Assembly: GCA_948474755.1 (NCBI GenBank)
Contig: CAOLHI010002518.1
Location: forward strand, 1 to 64,000
Origin: Ctenosaura bakeri
Lineage: Eukaryota; Chordata; Lepidosauria; Squamata; Iguanidae
Direction of reading: 5' to 3'
Length of the DNA: 64,000 nt
Shown: positions 45,501 through 59,000 of the stretch, piece by piece
Numbering within the stretch: position 1 is the first letter of the stretch
Layout of the letters: every line of letters starts with the position of its first letter
Translations under genes and position numbers: made by a program
The notes under the pieces: model-generated
The model's input: the letters and a program-made list of their open reading frames with translations, nothing else
What the model was told of the DNA's origin: nothing
The model's database searches: none

Positions 45501-46720
45501 AGGTTACTATTTGTCTGGAAGAAACCCTGTGTAAGGAAAAAGGTGTAAAAATTAAGGATTTATCAGAAAAGGCAGCCTGCAGTTGCTTTTACCAGGTTCT
45601 TTTCATATTTGTGTCTGCATCTTAAAAGGGCTGTGCTTGGGGCAGAAATCCACTTTTTGATTGTTTAACAATAGGCACTATGAGTTTCTTCTCCATCCTA
45701 CCCTTCCTCCTTCAGATTTGGCCCATTCAGATTTCACAGTAAGCCATGGTTTATGTTAACCATGATTTCTTTCTTAAGTCACAAATTGCAGGCAATCAAA
45801 TAAACTGTGTGTAGTCTATCTCAGCTCTGATTAGTTTATTACTTGCTTTTCTGCTGATCCTTTTATCAGGGTAAGAATCTAGGGGAAGAAGCCAGCAATA
45901 AGGATGGTTGCAGATTTTGACAGCAACAAGCCATGATTTAAGCAAGCCACAGTTTGTAACTCTGCCACAGACCATGAGTTCAAATTGTGGTTTGTGGCAG
46001 CTTAGCAAACCAAGGTGTGTTAGGAGAGTTAAGTACTCATTTCACAAGAAAATAGAGTTCAGCAAGCTATACCATGACTCATTGTGATATGTGACCGCAG
46101 TCATTGTGTGGATCTTCAGAGGAAGAAGTTGGTGGATGCATACAATATTCTACTCGTACATTGTTTTTGTTCATCAATCAATGCTACCAACCTCTTGATC
46201 CTCCTCTTTCCTACTCACATTCTTCCCTCTTCCATTCTGCCACTTCAAAAACTTTCAGATTAGAGATCAGGAAGAACTATAGAAGTAACCCAAGTACTAA
46301 GTTGGAGTTGTGATATTTTTAATAGTGTTAATAAAACAGCATGTTTCCGAAACACATTTGCCTGAAGATACCTTGCAGAGTAGCAAAAGAACTCTTTAAT
46401 TATCCCTAAGGGTTAGTCTCAGTTCAGGGAGTTTTGTAAATTTGTATCCTTTGCAAAGATTTCTAGGATACATTTTCTTGGATTGCACAATGAAAGTCCT
46501 CGGAGCAACAAAATGATGTTTGCCAACAAGGTTGTGCCAAACCTAGGCACAAATAATTTTTACACCTGGAGTGAGATAACAGATATGTGTCTCACTGGTT
46601 ATAATCAATGGCATTTAAACTCTGATAGAGTTTAAATAGAGGACTGTTGAAACGCAAGCACTTGACTTCCAGCTTTAATTCTAGCTGGTTGTACTTAATT
46701 TTTTTATGTCTATTTTCCAG
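42581..46720. other. Remainder of DNAI3 intron 1
   Basis: Apart from MITE copy G and a possible old repeat around 45740-46010 (AAGCCATGGTTTATG and its relatives), no exon or clear repeat is recognised. Confidence 0.45.
43972..44113. mobile_element. Palindromic MITE, copy G
   Basis: Termini GGCCATTTCCACACTAGAC and its inverse are present with a shortened centre, 142 bp in all. Confidence 0.9.
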
Positions 46721-46931
46721 ATAAAAATCTTCAAAATGGCTGACAGTCCAGAAACTCCAGAACCTGGATCCCGTACCTCACCTGCTGTTGGGTCAGCAAA
46801 GAAAGGTAAAGGTAAAGATAAAGGTAAAGGTAAAGGAACACCCAAGGCTAAGCAAAGTCCAAAAGGATCACCTAGAGGATCACCTAAAGGATCACCTAAG
46901 GGGACACCCAAAGCAAAGCAAAAATCTGCTG
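46721..46931 (+). CDS. DNAI3: DNAI3 exon 2 (start codon, basic low-complexity N-terminus)
   Basis: The acceptor is TTTTCCAG at 46720 and the ATG at 46736 has a good context (A at -3, G at +4). The exon encodes 65 residues plus one base: [11 protein letters not shown], then repeated KGKGK and SPKG/TPKAK units. The underlying DNA is repetitive (AAAGGT and GGATCACCTAAA units). The remembered human N-terminus is also basic but shorter and does not align. Confidence 0.88.
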
Positions 46932-49900
46932 GTAAGTATCAGGCTGCAGAGCAAGGGAGGGGAACAGTTTGTCTGAATGTAGATGACAAAATATCCATTT
47001 GGTGGTTTTCTTGCTGAAGTTGTTACGTTTTTATTTCAGATTCAACACCTTTCTTTTCTTTTTTTAATCACCTTTACAGCCCGGGTAGATTTCTTCCTAA
47101 AAAGATGTGCAGTAGAAAAAAAAATCCTTTATTAAGATTGAAACTTGAGAAAACTTGGGCAGAAAAAGGGTTATGGAAGAACACTTTTCCATCACCCTCT
47201 TCCCTCTGCAGCTCTTGTGCCTCCTCCAAAGCAGCTTCCAAGGCTTGGGGGTTGCTCAGGAAAGGCATGGAGTACTGCTGGCCAAAATTGGGTGGCCATT
47301 TGTACAACCTAAGTAGAAATTGTGTAAGATAGCCTCACAAGATTTTAGACAATTCTTAACTCCTTCAACAGCCCATCATGATCCATCCTACACCAATTCT
47401 TAGGAACAGGTTTTTTTTAGGGAGAGTTCAGTGGAAGTCAGTGGGAAGAAACTAGCTAGTTAGTGCCCTGTCTCCTATTTGTTGGTCTCAAAATCTAACT
47501 GCTTGTGGAGACTAAGTACGATAATTTTGAAAATTGAAAATACAGTTGCTAGCATCGTAATGTCAATGTCTGGTTTGGGGACATTTAGAATGCTTTGTGT
47601 CGTGTTCCCCCTACCCTTTCTGAGGAGAAGTGTTGGTTGGAGCACTGGCTGTGAAAATTGCAGTCAAAATCATCAAAGTGCTAAAGCACTTTCTGAAGAA
47701 TGAAGGGCTGGAGTGTCCGAGCCTTTTATTTTTTTAAGTTGGGAGAAGATAGGAAATACTGGAAGGCGAACATGACAGAATCTGTAGAATTACAAATGGA
47801 AAGATTACCCACCTCAGTCCCATGTCATTAGTGATAGAAGAAAATAGTATTTCACAGCATGGATTTTATACTGTAAGGTGTGAAGATGGCCACTAACTTA
47901 GATGGTAAAAGGGCTTTCAAAAAAAGTATTTCAACAAATTATGGAGTATAGTTTTTGCAAAAGCTACTAGTGTGGATGGCTCAGAGGTGGCATGATGATG
48001 ATCATCAATATCGTCATCATCCCATCATCATCCATCTATAAATTGCCTATAATGTAGTGTACACAAAGCACTACTTGGAAGTAATGAGTTGCAGGTGTAA
48101 CAAGTAATTTCTAATTATTTTCAAGAGTTACTTTCAATGGGATTTTATAGAGACATCCTGTCATGGGTTTTTTTTTCAAGATTTATGGCATTCTCTTGTC
48201 AATCCTAATGTTCATTTATCTCAGAAAGGTAAAAGTAAGAGAAAAGTAATGAGCTGCTCAACAAGTACTGAAACAAGCATCAAGTTATTTTTTTCAACAT
48301 CACAGGTAACAACAACTTAAGAAGAATGGGGATGAATTCCCCCACACACACTTTTTAGAGTAACTTTCCAACAGCAACACAGATTGAAAATATGGCAGTC
48401 ACTGTTTCCAGGCTAAAAAAAAATCTTTTAAAAAACTGTCACAAAAAAAGCACAAAGGATGAAGCAGGAAAGTGAGAAACAGCAAACTCTGTAAGAAGTT
48501 TGCTGTAATGCTGTAAGAAGCAAAATGCAAGTGAGACTTATTGTTTCATGCTGTCTTGGTCGGCTTCTCAGACCCTGAGGCATTTAAGTGATCACTGGTG
48601 GAGGTTCAGGACAATACAGAGCTTTGGTCTGATGCTGCAGAGCTCTTTTTCTGTTCTTATGTTGCGACCACTTTCTCTCATTTCAGCCAAAAAAGAGGAG
48701 GAACCTGATTTGTCTATGGCAAGCATGGGTAAGTTTTACACAGGAAAACAGATTTTGAAGAATAACCGGTATGCAGAATGTATGTAGGTCATAAGTAGGG
48801 TGAGGAGGTGACATTTCTGTTCTCTAGGAGTGGGGCATGAAACCAATAAAATAAAACACTGTAGCACTTTGCCCGGCACGGTGTAGTAGTTTGAATGTTG
48901 AACTAGGACTCTGGGAGACTGGAATTTGAATCCCCACTAAGCCATGGAATCCCACTAGGTGACCTTGGGCAGGTTTCAGTCATAGGAGAAGGCATTGTCA
49001 AACCTCCTCCAGGTAAATCTTGACAGGAAAAACAACTGTGAAAGTCACCATAAGTCAGAGTCTCCTTGAAGGCATATAACAGCAATCACAGCAAGAAGCA
49101 TTTTACTAATAATGGGCAGGGATTACTAGTTACTATTTGCTGAGATTCATAAATCCTAAGATGTGAAGGACAGAAGACAGAAGGGTGGGGGGTCATGAGA
49201 GACTGGTTTAAGGTGCTAGTATCACTACCCCTTTATGGCTTACTTTAGGGAACTTCCTGTGTTAACACTAGGTAAAAATGCATAGACACTGCTGCTCACA
49301 GTGAGTTTAAAAACAAGCAAGCAAATAAGCAAAAAAACCACTGTAAACTTCTTCATCTCGTGGGATTCTTCTTACCAACATCCTGAGTCCATCAGACATT
49401 TCTCATTCCCTTCCAGAGTTCAATGAATAACTGTAGTGCAGCAGGTCCAGTGGAAAGTCAGAAATGAAAAGAGCTTAAGAGATAAATGTTGGATTTATCA
49501 AATGTAACATATTACATGATAGATGTTTGCTGAGGGATTTAGATTCCTGGATGAGAGAGCTTAAAATAGAACTTATTGTTTTGTCAGTTCTAAAACAGGA
49601 TTTGAGAGAGTGGAGACACTCCTGAAGCATGTGTACCTAAGCTGATCAGTATTCTCAAATCTTGAATAATTCAGCTTCATAAATAGCCCCAAATATGCCT
49701 CCCATGTAATCTAACCTGACGTCATTGTATGCCACCCAAAGCCACTGAATTCTTGTTCAGTTATAGTTCATACCCAATGGCTTGGTCATCAAGTACAACA
49801 GGGCAACAGATAGCATGTACATTGCAAACTGTTTCCATAAACTTTACCCCCTCATATTAGCAACATGTTTGTAATTAATATAGTTTTTTATTTCAAATTA

Positions 49901-50005
49901 GTATGTTGTAATTGTAAATAAATAGCCCAATAATGGGATTAAAATCCAATGGAATAATAAAATGAATAGAAAATATATATATATATGTATATGTATATGT
50001 ATGTA

Positions 50006-50048
<43 letters not shown>

Positions 50049-53000
50049 CAGAATTCAAAAGATGCAATGAATTCAACAAAATATATCACCAATTATATAA
50101 AAAATTACATTACATTAATTATTATTACTGTTTTGCCCAAAAGTGTTAGATGTGTCCTGAGAGATTCTAGGTGATTGGTTATCCACATTATTTTTCACCT
50201 TTTTTTTTTACTGTGCCAGTTTTCAGTCACTGATCCATATCTGATAATACAGATCAAGCTCTCAGCCTTGTCTCCCCGCTCTGATGACCTCATCCCCCCA
50301 CCCCCGAAGAGATGACCACCATCATTGCAACCACCACTTATTCCTTTGTTCTTTTCTCTCACTCACTAACTCTCACATACACACTTAGTAGTATCATTTT
50401 GGCCCTGAGTTGCATTGCGGCAAGTTGTGCAGGTTTCCCCTCTCAGGAACCAAGGAAGCAACCAATGGCTAGGGCCTGGGGAGGTAGGGCAGCCTGCTTG
50501 CATCTCTGGTAACCTGTTGCAAGAAGCCCCCTGCCAGCACCACTCTCTGCTTGGCTCCCCCTCACTTGGCCTGTGCTTAGAGTCAGCTGCCACTTGCTCC
50601 TGGAGTTTTGTCTCCTCAGAGTTCCCACCACTAGTCCTCCACTTTGGTTCCCCTTGAATGAGGTAACCACCCTTGAGCCTGCTCCCAAACTCTCCTCTAC
50701 TAGCCCAGCAGAAAGGAGCAGCACAGCCTCGCCCAAGTCCCACCCCCAAAGCAGACTGAGCTCAGCTCTGAAAAAACGAGTGGCTCCTCTTTGCATGCAT
50801 GCCCTTCCACTCCCTCGAGGGAGAGGAGAATTGGAGCCTTTTTACACCATTATTCAATTTTTTTATGCCTAAATGTCTTGGGTGCATACCCATTGGGATA
50901 CACATACTCCAAGTTGGGAACCGCTGCCCTAGTCCCAACATGTACAGGACGTACTTCATGTGCTCATTACAGTCTAGGCAGACCACGAGAGTGGGTGTGC
51001 TCAGCAATTTAAAAACCTCCCAAGCAGCACTTCATTTTATAGACCATATCCTGTAGCTGCAATGTTCCCAGGGTAAAATCTTGTTGGTGTTTTGCACATT
51101 ATCTGTGAAGTGAAAAACAGGAAGCATGAACCACTCACACCATGTAGCATTTTTGAATGTTTCCAGATTTTATGACAAGTCCATATCTTTCTGCACATTA
51201 ATAGTGCTTATAAATATTCCATGTATACCCTTCTGTGCAAAGCCACTTTTAGTATACCACGCATTCCCAAGAGATCAGTACGTGTGAAAGGGATCTAGGA
51301 GTGTTAGTAGATCACAAGCTGAACATGAGTCAGCAGTGTGATGTGGCAGCCAAGAAAGCCAACACGATTCTTGGTTGCATCAATAGGAGTATGGTGTATA
51401 GATTGAGGGAGGTAATGGTACCGCTTTATTCTGCATTGGTTAGGCCTCATTTGGAATACTGTGTCCAGTTCTGGGCACCTCAATTCAAGAAGGATATCAA
51501 CAAGCTGGAGTGTGTCCAGAGGAGGGCGACCAAAATGGTGAAGGGTCTTGAAGCTATGCTGTATGAGAAACAGCTTAGGGAACTGGGGATGTTTAGTCTG
51601 CAGGTTAAGAGGGGACGCAATAGCCATGTTTAAATATTTGAAGGGATGTCATGTCGAGGAGGGAGAGGGCTTGTTTTCTGCTGTTCCAGAGAGTAGGACA
51701 AGGAGCAATGGATTCAAGCTGCAGGAAAGGAGATGCCACCTGAACCTCAGGAAGAACTTCCTGATGGTCAGAGCTGTCCAGCAGTGGAATACGCTGCCTC
51801 AGAGTATGGTAGAATCTCCTTCTTTGAGGTTTTTAAGCAGAGACTGGATGGCAATCCATTGGGAATGCTTTGATGTGTGTTCCTGCATGGCAAGGGGTTG
51901 GACTGGATGGCCCCTGGGGTCTCTTCCAACTCTATGATTCTATGATTCTGTGATTGAGGGATACAGTCCATCTGGAAACTTTCCCACAGCAGACCAGCAG
52001 AAGTGAACAGGCATTCACAAAGCATTATAGACTCTAGCTGGGATTCATTCCAACTACTTTTCTTTTATATTATCTTTAAGATGCATCTTAATATCTTTAA
52101 GATGCTTTAGCATCAGAAAAGCCAACATGTATAATAAAAGACAACCACATCACCTTGTGTGTAAATCAAAAGTACAGTGAAACCATACTCTTTTAATTAA
52201 CCACTGAAACATGAGTAAATAAATATGGGCAGGAAATTTTACAACGCAGACACCACAACCGAGATGTTTCTATCTTGACTGTCTCCTGACTGTCCTTGGA
52301 TGGTGATGGGATAAGTACAGAGTTGGATCCAATGTTTTTGTTCTCTTTTCAGAAGGGACGTATGGTCATGGAATGAGAATTCCATTCATGGAAGAAGAAG
52401 GAGTAGAAATCTTTTCTGTGAATGGAACAAGAATGCTAGAACCAATCTATTTTTTTATATTTCATCATTGCTGCTACTTGCTAGATTTTTAGCAAGATTG
52501 CCGCAAATATTCAGCACAGTAATTAAATTCCAGCTGGTTGCATGCAACCAGTTCATTGTGAATTCCAAGTTGTAGTTCTTAATCTTCCATTAGACTATAT
52601 AAAAGAATTGTTATATAATTGTTCAAAATTTCTTTGCCTGTCATACAGTCTCTCAGAAAATTTCATCAGGGTATAGAATTCTTTTGGGGCATAAAGCAAA
52701 CCACATCAAATTATGTGGTGAATTCCTTGAAAAGAATTTTGTTTTAGGCAATTTATATCAAATATGAAAAGTATATATATATATATATATCTCAAAATTA
52801 ATAAAATAATGCTGTGGGGAAAAATTGGCCTTGATATAATTTTAATAATTTTTCTAGTAATAAGATACCAAACTCCTCCAGTTATTCCTTCAGAAATGCT
52901 TTGAAGATTTTAGCCTGCCTGCGAGATTGTACTTGTAGGGCTGTGTATCTTTTATGAAAAGATTTTTATATTGCTTACTTTATCAGGCCACCCAGAAATC

Positions 53001-56000
53001 TTTCCCTTGGTCCTTACCGAAAAAACCCAGGAAATATTTAACTGCCGTGCTGATGTAGATGTCACAGCTGAAAATTCTTATAAACTTGTGAAAAAAGAGG
53101 ACATCATTAATGATATGAAAACAAGAGCTGCAATTTCTGATTTCCACCCAATTAAAAAAATTATCTTGGTAAGTTGCCCTTTCAGATCGTGTTATACATT
53201 TTTTTCTTGGAGCTAATAGCCTATTGCTTACTTACCTCCATTTAACTTGAGGTGCTTGATGTAAGACTTTAGACTGAGTCCCTCTGAAACAGCCTACAGA
53301 TTCTGGCAAGAGGTCTAATATTTTATGTAATGCAGAAGAAAAAAATTTGTTTTATTACATGTGGAGACAATGTAGTTTCTTGTACGATTATTAAAAAGCC
53401 ATGGGAAGATAATATCAGTTTTAAGCACCTGAGAATGGTTGCCATAGTTCTCAAATGTAATGACTGTCCTTATGATTGGTGAGACTCAGAGAAGGCAGAA
53501 AATCAGCTTCTCTCTCTAAAATGAAAGTTATTGATTATGGAAGCATATTACACTAATCAAGATTTAAGTAGTCATTCTTGCATTTTTTAAAAAAATGTTT
53601 GCGCAATCTCTTAAAATACCTTGTTCAAACATTTTCCTTAAACTCAGTTCTGTGTGCATTTGCATATACAGTGGCCCCTTGACGTTCATGAGTGTGTGGG
53701 CACAGAACCCTCACAAAAGAAAAAAAAATGTGAATAACTCTCCCCTCCAGTGAGTGCTCTGCCCTCCCTCCTCCTATGTTTTTTCTGCAGGTGGCCAGCT
53801 GAAAGGAAAGAGAGTGCAGGGGGAGAAACCTCCCCCTGCCTGACTCCTCTCATGCCCTGCCTTCTTTTTGCGTGCCCATGTGGGCACAAGCAGGAAAGGG
53901 GAGTGGAGGGAAGGTCTTCCCCCCTGCACTCTCCTACCCATGCAGACGTCCTTCTTCCTGTGCACCCACATGGGCGACAGGCAGGAGAAAGGAGAGGAGG
54001 AAAGGTCTCTCCCCAACAATACTGCTTGCCATTGCCAGTGCAGGTTTCCTTCTTCCTGTGTCCTGCGTGGGTAAGAGGCAGGAGAGTGGAAGGGAGGGAC
54101 TCAAACCCTGCACTCTCCTGTCTGCCACCAGCCACACGGCCATTCTTCTTCCTGCACACCCACACAGGCAATGGGCAGGAGAGTGGAGAGGAGGGAAGGT
54201 TTGCCCCACACACTCTCCTGCCTGCCACTACCTGCGCAGGTTTCCTTCTTCCTGTACCCCACATGGGTGAGAAGCAGGAGGGTGGAAGGGAGGGAATCAA
54301 ACCCTGCACTCTCCTGTCTGCTGCCACCTGCACAGGTGAGAGGCAGGAGAGTGGAGAGGAGGGAAGGTCTCCCCCCAGACTCTCCTCCCTGCCACCACCC
54401 ATGTGGCCTTTCTTCCTCCTGTGCCCCACACAGGTGAGAGGCAGGAGAGTGGAAGCGATGCAATCAAACCCTGCACTCTCTTGCTTGGCATCACTAGTGC
54501 AGGTTTCCTTCCTCCTGCCTGGGGAGGGGCAGGAGAGTTGAGGGAAGGGAAGGCTAAAGAATTAAGGGGGAAAGTCTTGTGTGTCCACAAACTTTTCACC
54601 TTCCCATTTGCTTGCCTTTTGCTAAGGTAGAGCAACTGAGCAAAAGGCCAAGGAATGGGAGAGGGAGAATGGGAGGGAGGCAAGCAGGCAGCTCGTGAAT
54701 AATCAAATTCATGAAAGTCAAACCTGCATATGTAGGGGAAGAACTGTATTCAATTAAGGTGCTGTTGATCTCCTTGTATGATATTAGCAATCTGATCTTT
54801 GTCTCCACAAAACTTTAGCAATCCATGAAGTCTGGCCTGATATAGTATCTGATTCTGATATTTATTTGTGGTTTTCTTTTCTTTAGTTGATTTTATCAGA
54901 TGTATACATCTATACCTCCTTCTCCACACCTGTAAAAAACATGGCAAATATCACAAAATCTTACTGCCTTGGAATTTCTCAAAGTACGATGAAGGGGATA
55001 CATGCTGAGGGCCCAGGGCATCAAAGAAAATCCAGAGAAAATTTTAATTGTCTGTTGTTTTTGAAGAATCCCAAATATACCTGGCGGTATTCAGCATGAG
55101 ATGAGTCATGATGACCTAAAAAGAGGCATAATTGAATAATGTTAACTCTTTTTGTACTGCTGTTGTCAGAATGCCCCAGCTAGGATGGCCAGTGGCTAAT
55201 CTGGTTGTGAGTTCTGGTTACTGTAATCCAAAACATAACGTTTCCCAGCTCTGGAAAGAGGTCAACTGGTCCTAGCTGCTCATGGAAGGCTCCATTTCTG
55301 AAACTGTCAGTGCTGGACAAAAAAGAATGCCTGCCAAGTACTCAGATCCATCTATATTAAAGTAAATTTCATCTGGATATAAAAGTCAGTTCCATTTGAA
55401 ATCTCTCAGTTGTTTGTATTCACACAGGATTATCCTGGAGAAGAGCTTCTGATAGTATTTGATAGAGAACTAAAATATGGACAGATCTTTTATCTTGTTG
55501 CAACAGAAGAGGCCAAGGAGAGTATTTTAAATGTAAGGCATTTTGAAACTATTCACATTTTATTTCATATGTGCCTGATAGCAGTCTCATGAATAGAAAT
55601 TGCTGAGATTGATATAAGACCAATTGAGTATTGCTTTTACTTTTATTTATGGAATATCTGTCATTTTTTGCAATGATTTCCCATGACAGCCTCCAGAGGA
55701 AGAGGAAGAGGAAGGAGAAGTTAAAGAGTGGGTCCAAGAAGAGTATGTTTATAAGCCTCCTGTGCGCAAACCTTGGGTTTCGCTAGGAAGTGAGAAGGAA
55801 ATTGAAGAAGAATCAGTTAAGGAATCACAAAGAAAGGTCAGAACACCGCTAGCTATATTATTCTGTCCTAATGCTTCTGGCGCCCTGTTGAACAGTTACA
55901 AATATGTAAGGTAGACTCACACATTCTTAACAGTTTGGTATTCATATTTACCATTGTGTCACTATTGCCACAGTTGCCAGTGCCTCCCCAGCCTACTTTG

Positions 56001-59000
56001 AAGGATAGCAGCTGCACTGAGCAATGGAGATCTATTCTGCTGGCAATTGAGGTGCAGTAGGACGGTGATTCCAGCTCCCTCCCACCAGTGAACTGCGATG
56101 CAACAATCAGAAGCAGAACCCCTCATTGCACCACAACTTGCTGCTGGATGGGGCTAGAAATGTCATCTTTCTGTGCTCTAGCCACCAGCAGAACAGATCT
56201 CTATTACTTGGTGCTGCTTCTGCCTTGTAAGTTGAGTTAGGAGTGTCAGGTCAAGACATGATACAGAGTTACGTATTCATAACTACTTCTGCAATGCAGG
56301 CTCTTGGCCACTGTCTTTTGTGTCTACATTAAATAAGAGTGTTGAAGACATTACTTCAGAAAGTTATAAAAAGGAAGATTCTGGGCATATTTGTTTTGAT
56401 TACTCTGCCCAAATCAATACCTAGAAGCTTCCCATAGCTTGAGAATATGAGCAGGAGGGTGCTGTTTTTTTATATCCTACTCTTAAGTTTCCCATAGACA
56501 ACACGTTGGCCACTGTGTGAATGGAACACTCAGCTAGCAGGTCGTATAGTCTGATCTAGCAGTGCTCTTCTTATGTTCTCAGGGTCCCTTCAAATTTCAC
56601 GCATGAAGTAGGACACTGAATTATAATAAAGCATCTCAAAAAATGAACATCAATTCTTGGAAAACTTTGGTTAGCCTTAGCCCAACACTGAATTTTATCT
56701 AGAGGAAATGAAATAGTAACCCATGTAATATTTCACAAAAGAGAGACTCCAGATATATTGTACCAAGTTTGGTAAGAATACATGGAAGCCTCCCAAAAAC
56801 AAGTTATAACAAATACAACCCCAAGGTAACCAAAATAACTTACATAGATTCCCCCTTCTGTTCTTGGATCTTTCCTATATCTTTTTGTCCCTCTTCTCTC
56901 TACTGACAACTTACCTGGACTTTGCGAGTCATCCTGCTTGTCATAATGGCATGGATTTTCCTTCAACATACAATCTTCCATGCCTACTTACCTCAGAGTA
57001 AATTCTATTGAATGCAGGGGGAGTAAGTAAATGTGCTCTGTTAACTAAGGAAGTCTATATGATGATGGTAGGTTAAGAACAGACAATACAACAATTAGTA
57101 TCCCCCTCTTTTATAGTCTGCTTTTATGCCTGTTTTGATTGGGGGGGGTAGTGCCCTAAAGATCTCTGTTAGTCTTAAACTCATTTAGTGAATACCCTAC
57201 TTATATCTTCCATCCACCCTTGGCTCTCCACAGCCTTTTTCCTTATTCCTTCATGTATGATCTGAGAGTTCTCATCCCATGGGAAATGAGAATTATTTTA
57301 TATATCATCTATGAAGTCAGATTAGATGAAGCATCCTATGAGATTTTAAATACTTATTAATATGTATTTTAACACTTTATGGGTTGACTTTGTACCATAT
57401 GCAGAAGACACTGCAGACTCCAAAATAGTTATAGTAAACAGATTATTAAAAAGAGCGATTGAAAACAAGATAAAAGCCCTACAATGATGTTATCAAACAA
57501 TAATGCCTGGAACAGACAGTTCTCCAAAGGAAATTGTCCATTAAATTATTTCCATTGAAATTGCAGATTAAGTACATGATATCTCGTCCACATAAAGAGT
57601 TTGGGGTTCGGGTTAAATTCCATAACAGAAATGCCTCAACTGATAAACAAGGCTACGTGGAGTGTACATCATATCAGGACAAGAACTTCACTATTCGACA
57701 GCTTGAAAAACACACAGCTACACAAGTAGTCCCAGAAGAAAAAGAGACAGGAACTCAGACAAAATGGCAAGTATGAAACCTATAAAATCTTGTTTTTTAA
57801 TGAAAAAGGAAGGAAGTAATGTCTCTATTAAATTAGGGCTTAATTAATTTCTTTCAAATTCAGTTTATTTATTCACTGTCTGTATTAGAGATGGAGAGCC
57901 TCCAATCAGCAGACTTAATTTGGAATGTGCAATGTCCACATCTCACCCTTTGGGGGACCAAGTGACACAACTGTGTCCTCTCTCTCGGGAAGGGGATCCC
58001 CAGCTGGGAGATGGTAGGGACCTCCTTGCTCAGTTTCAGTCAGTCCTGCCAGGAGTCTCACCTCTGACATTATCTGGTTGGCAAGAGGCTGCAAGTAGAG
58101 GATTCTCCCCCTTCCTCCACATTTCTATTCCCTACCCCTAATGTAGAACCACTGTTTTCCTTCACTGTTTTAAATCTATTTTGAAATCCTCACTCAAGAG
58201 ATAGAGCTGCAGGGGGAGGAGAGAACAATGTCAGATTATTTGGCTAGCATCCTGTTAGGTATTTTTGTCATCATAAACTGACTTCCTATTAGATAAAGCT
58301 GAATTGCAACCTTTGCACAACACTCACATTCTCAGGAGGGAAGCAGAACATTATGTGAATGGAGCCAGAAGCATGGCCATTGCACCATTAGTCACATGGT
58401 GCAATGGACATCAGTGTGCTAGGGGCCCATTGTGCAATGGGCACCAAAACACTATGGGATACAGAACTCTACAGGATGCGTACGGAAGCTCCCCTTTTGG
58501 ATTTCCCCTGAAAGCTTCTAGGAGAGGGGCTGTGATTCTCCTTTAAAACAAGGTATGTCTCCCTGCACTTTGTTTTAGCAAAAACAAAATCAACCCAGAA
58601 CCACTCATTGTTTTTTTTAAAAATTGAAGTATGTCTAGTATAACCTCTCAAGGGTCTTGAGTGGGTGAGAATGGCCCTCCAGAACCTCTGAAGTTGCCTA
58701 CCACCTCTCTACAGAATAGTCAGGCTTATTTTCATATTTGCATACCCCCATCAGCAGCAACCAATGCCATGTAGTGGAAGTGCGACACATAAATCTGACT
58801 AACAATTACAGGGAGAAGCACCATATAAAGCCAGAGTGGGAATCATCTTGCCTACCAGATGTTTTTTGGACTGTAATTCTCAGCAGTCCTTGCCAGCTTA
58901 ATCAATGGTGAGGAATACTGGAAGGAAGAGTCCAACATCTGGACATCTGGCGGGCACAGAAATCACACCAATGATGTAAAGTATCATATCTGTTGCAGCC

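Noticed and set aside
46681..46911. Antisense frame rich in GDPLG repeats
   Set aside because: It is the mirror of the repetitive DNAI3 exon 2.
53686..54541. Open frames of 263 (+) and 247 (-) codons
   Set aside because: Both follow a minisatellite on opposite strands; proteins are repetitive Cys/Pro/Ser-rich with no domain.
53860..54545. CRISPR-like repeat array
   Set aside because: Units are adjacent, variable in length and without unique spacers, and the DNA is vertebrate.
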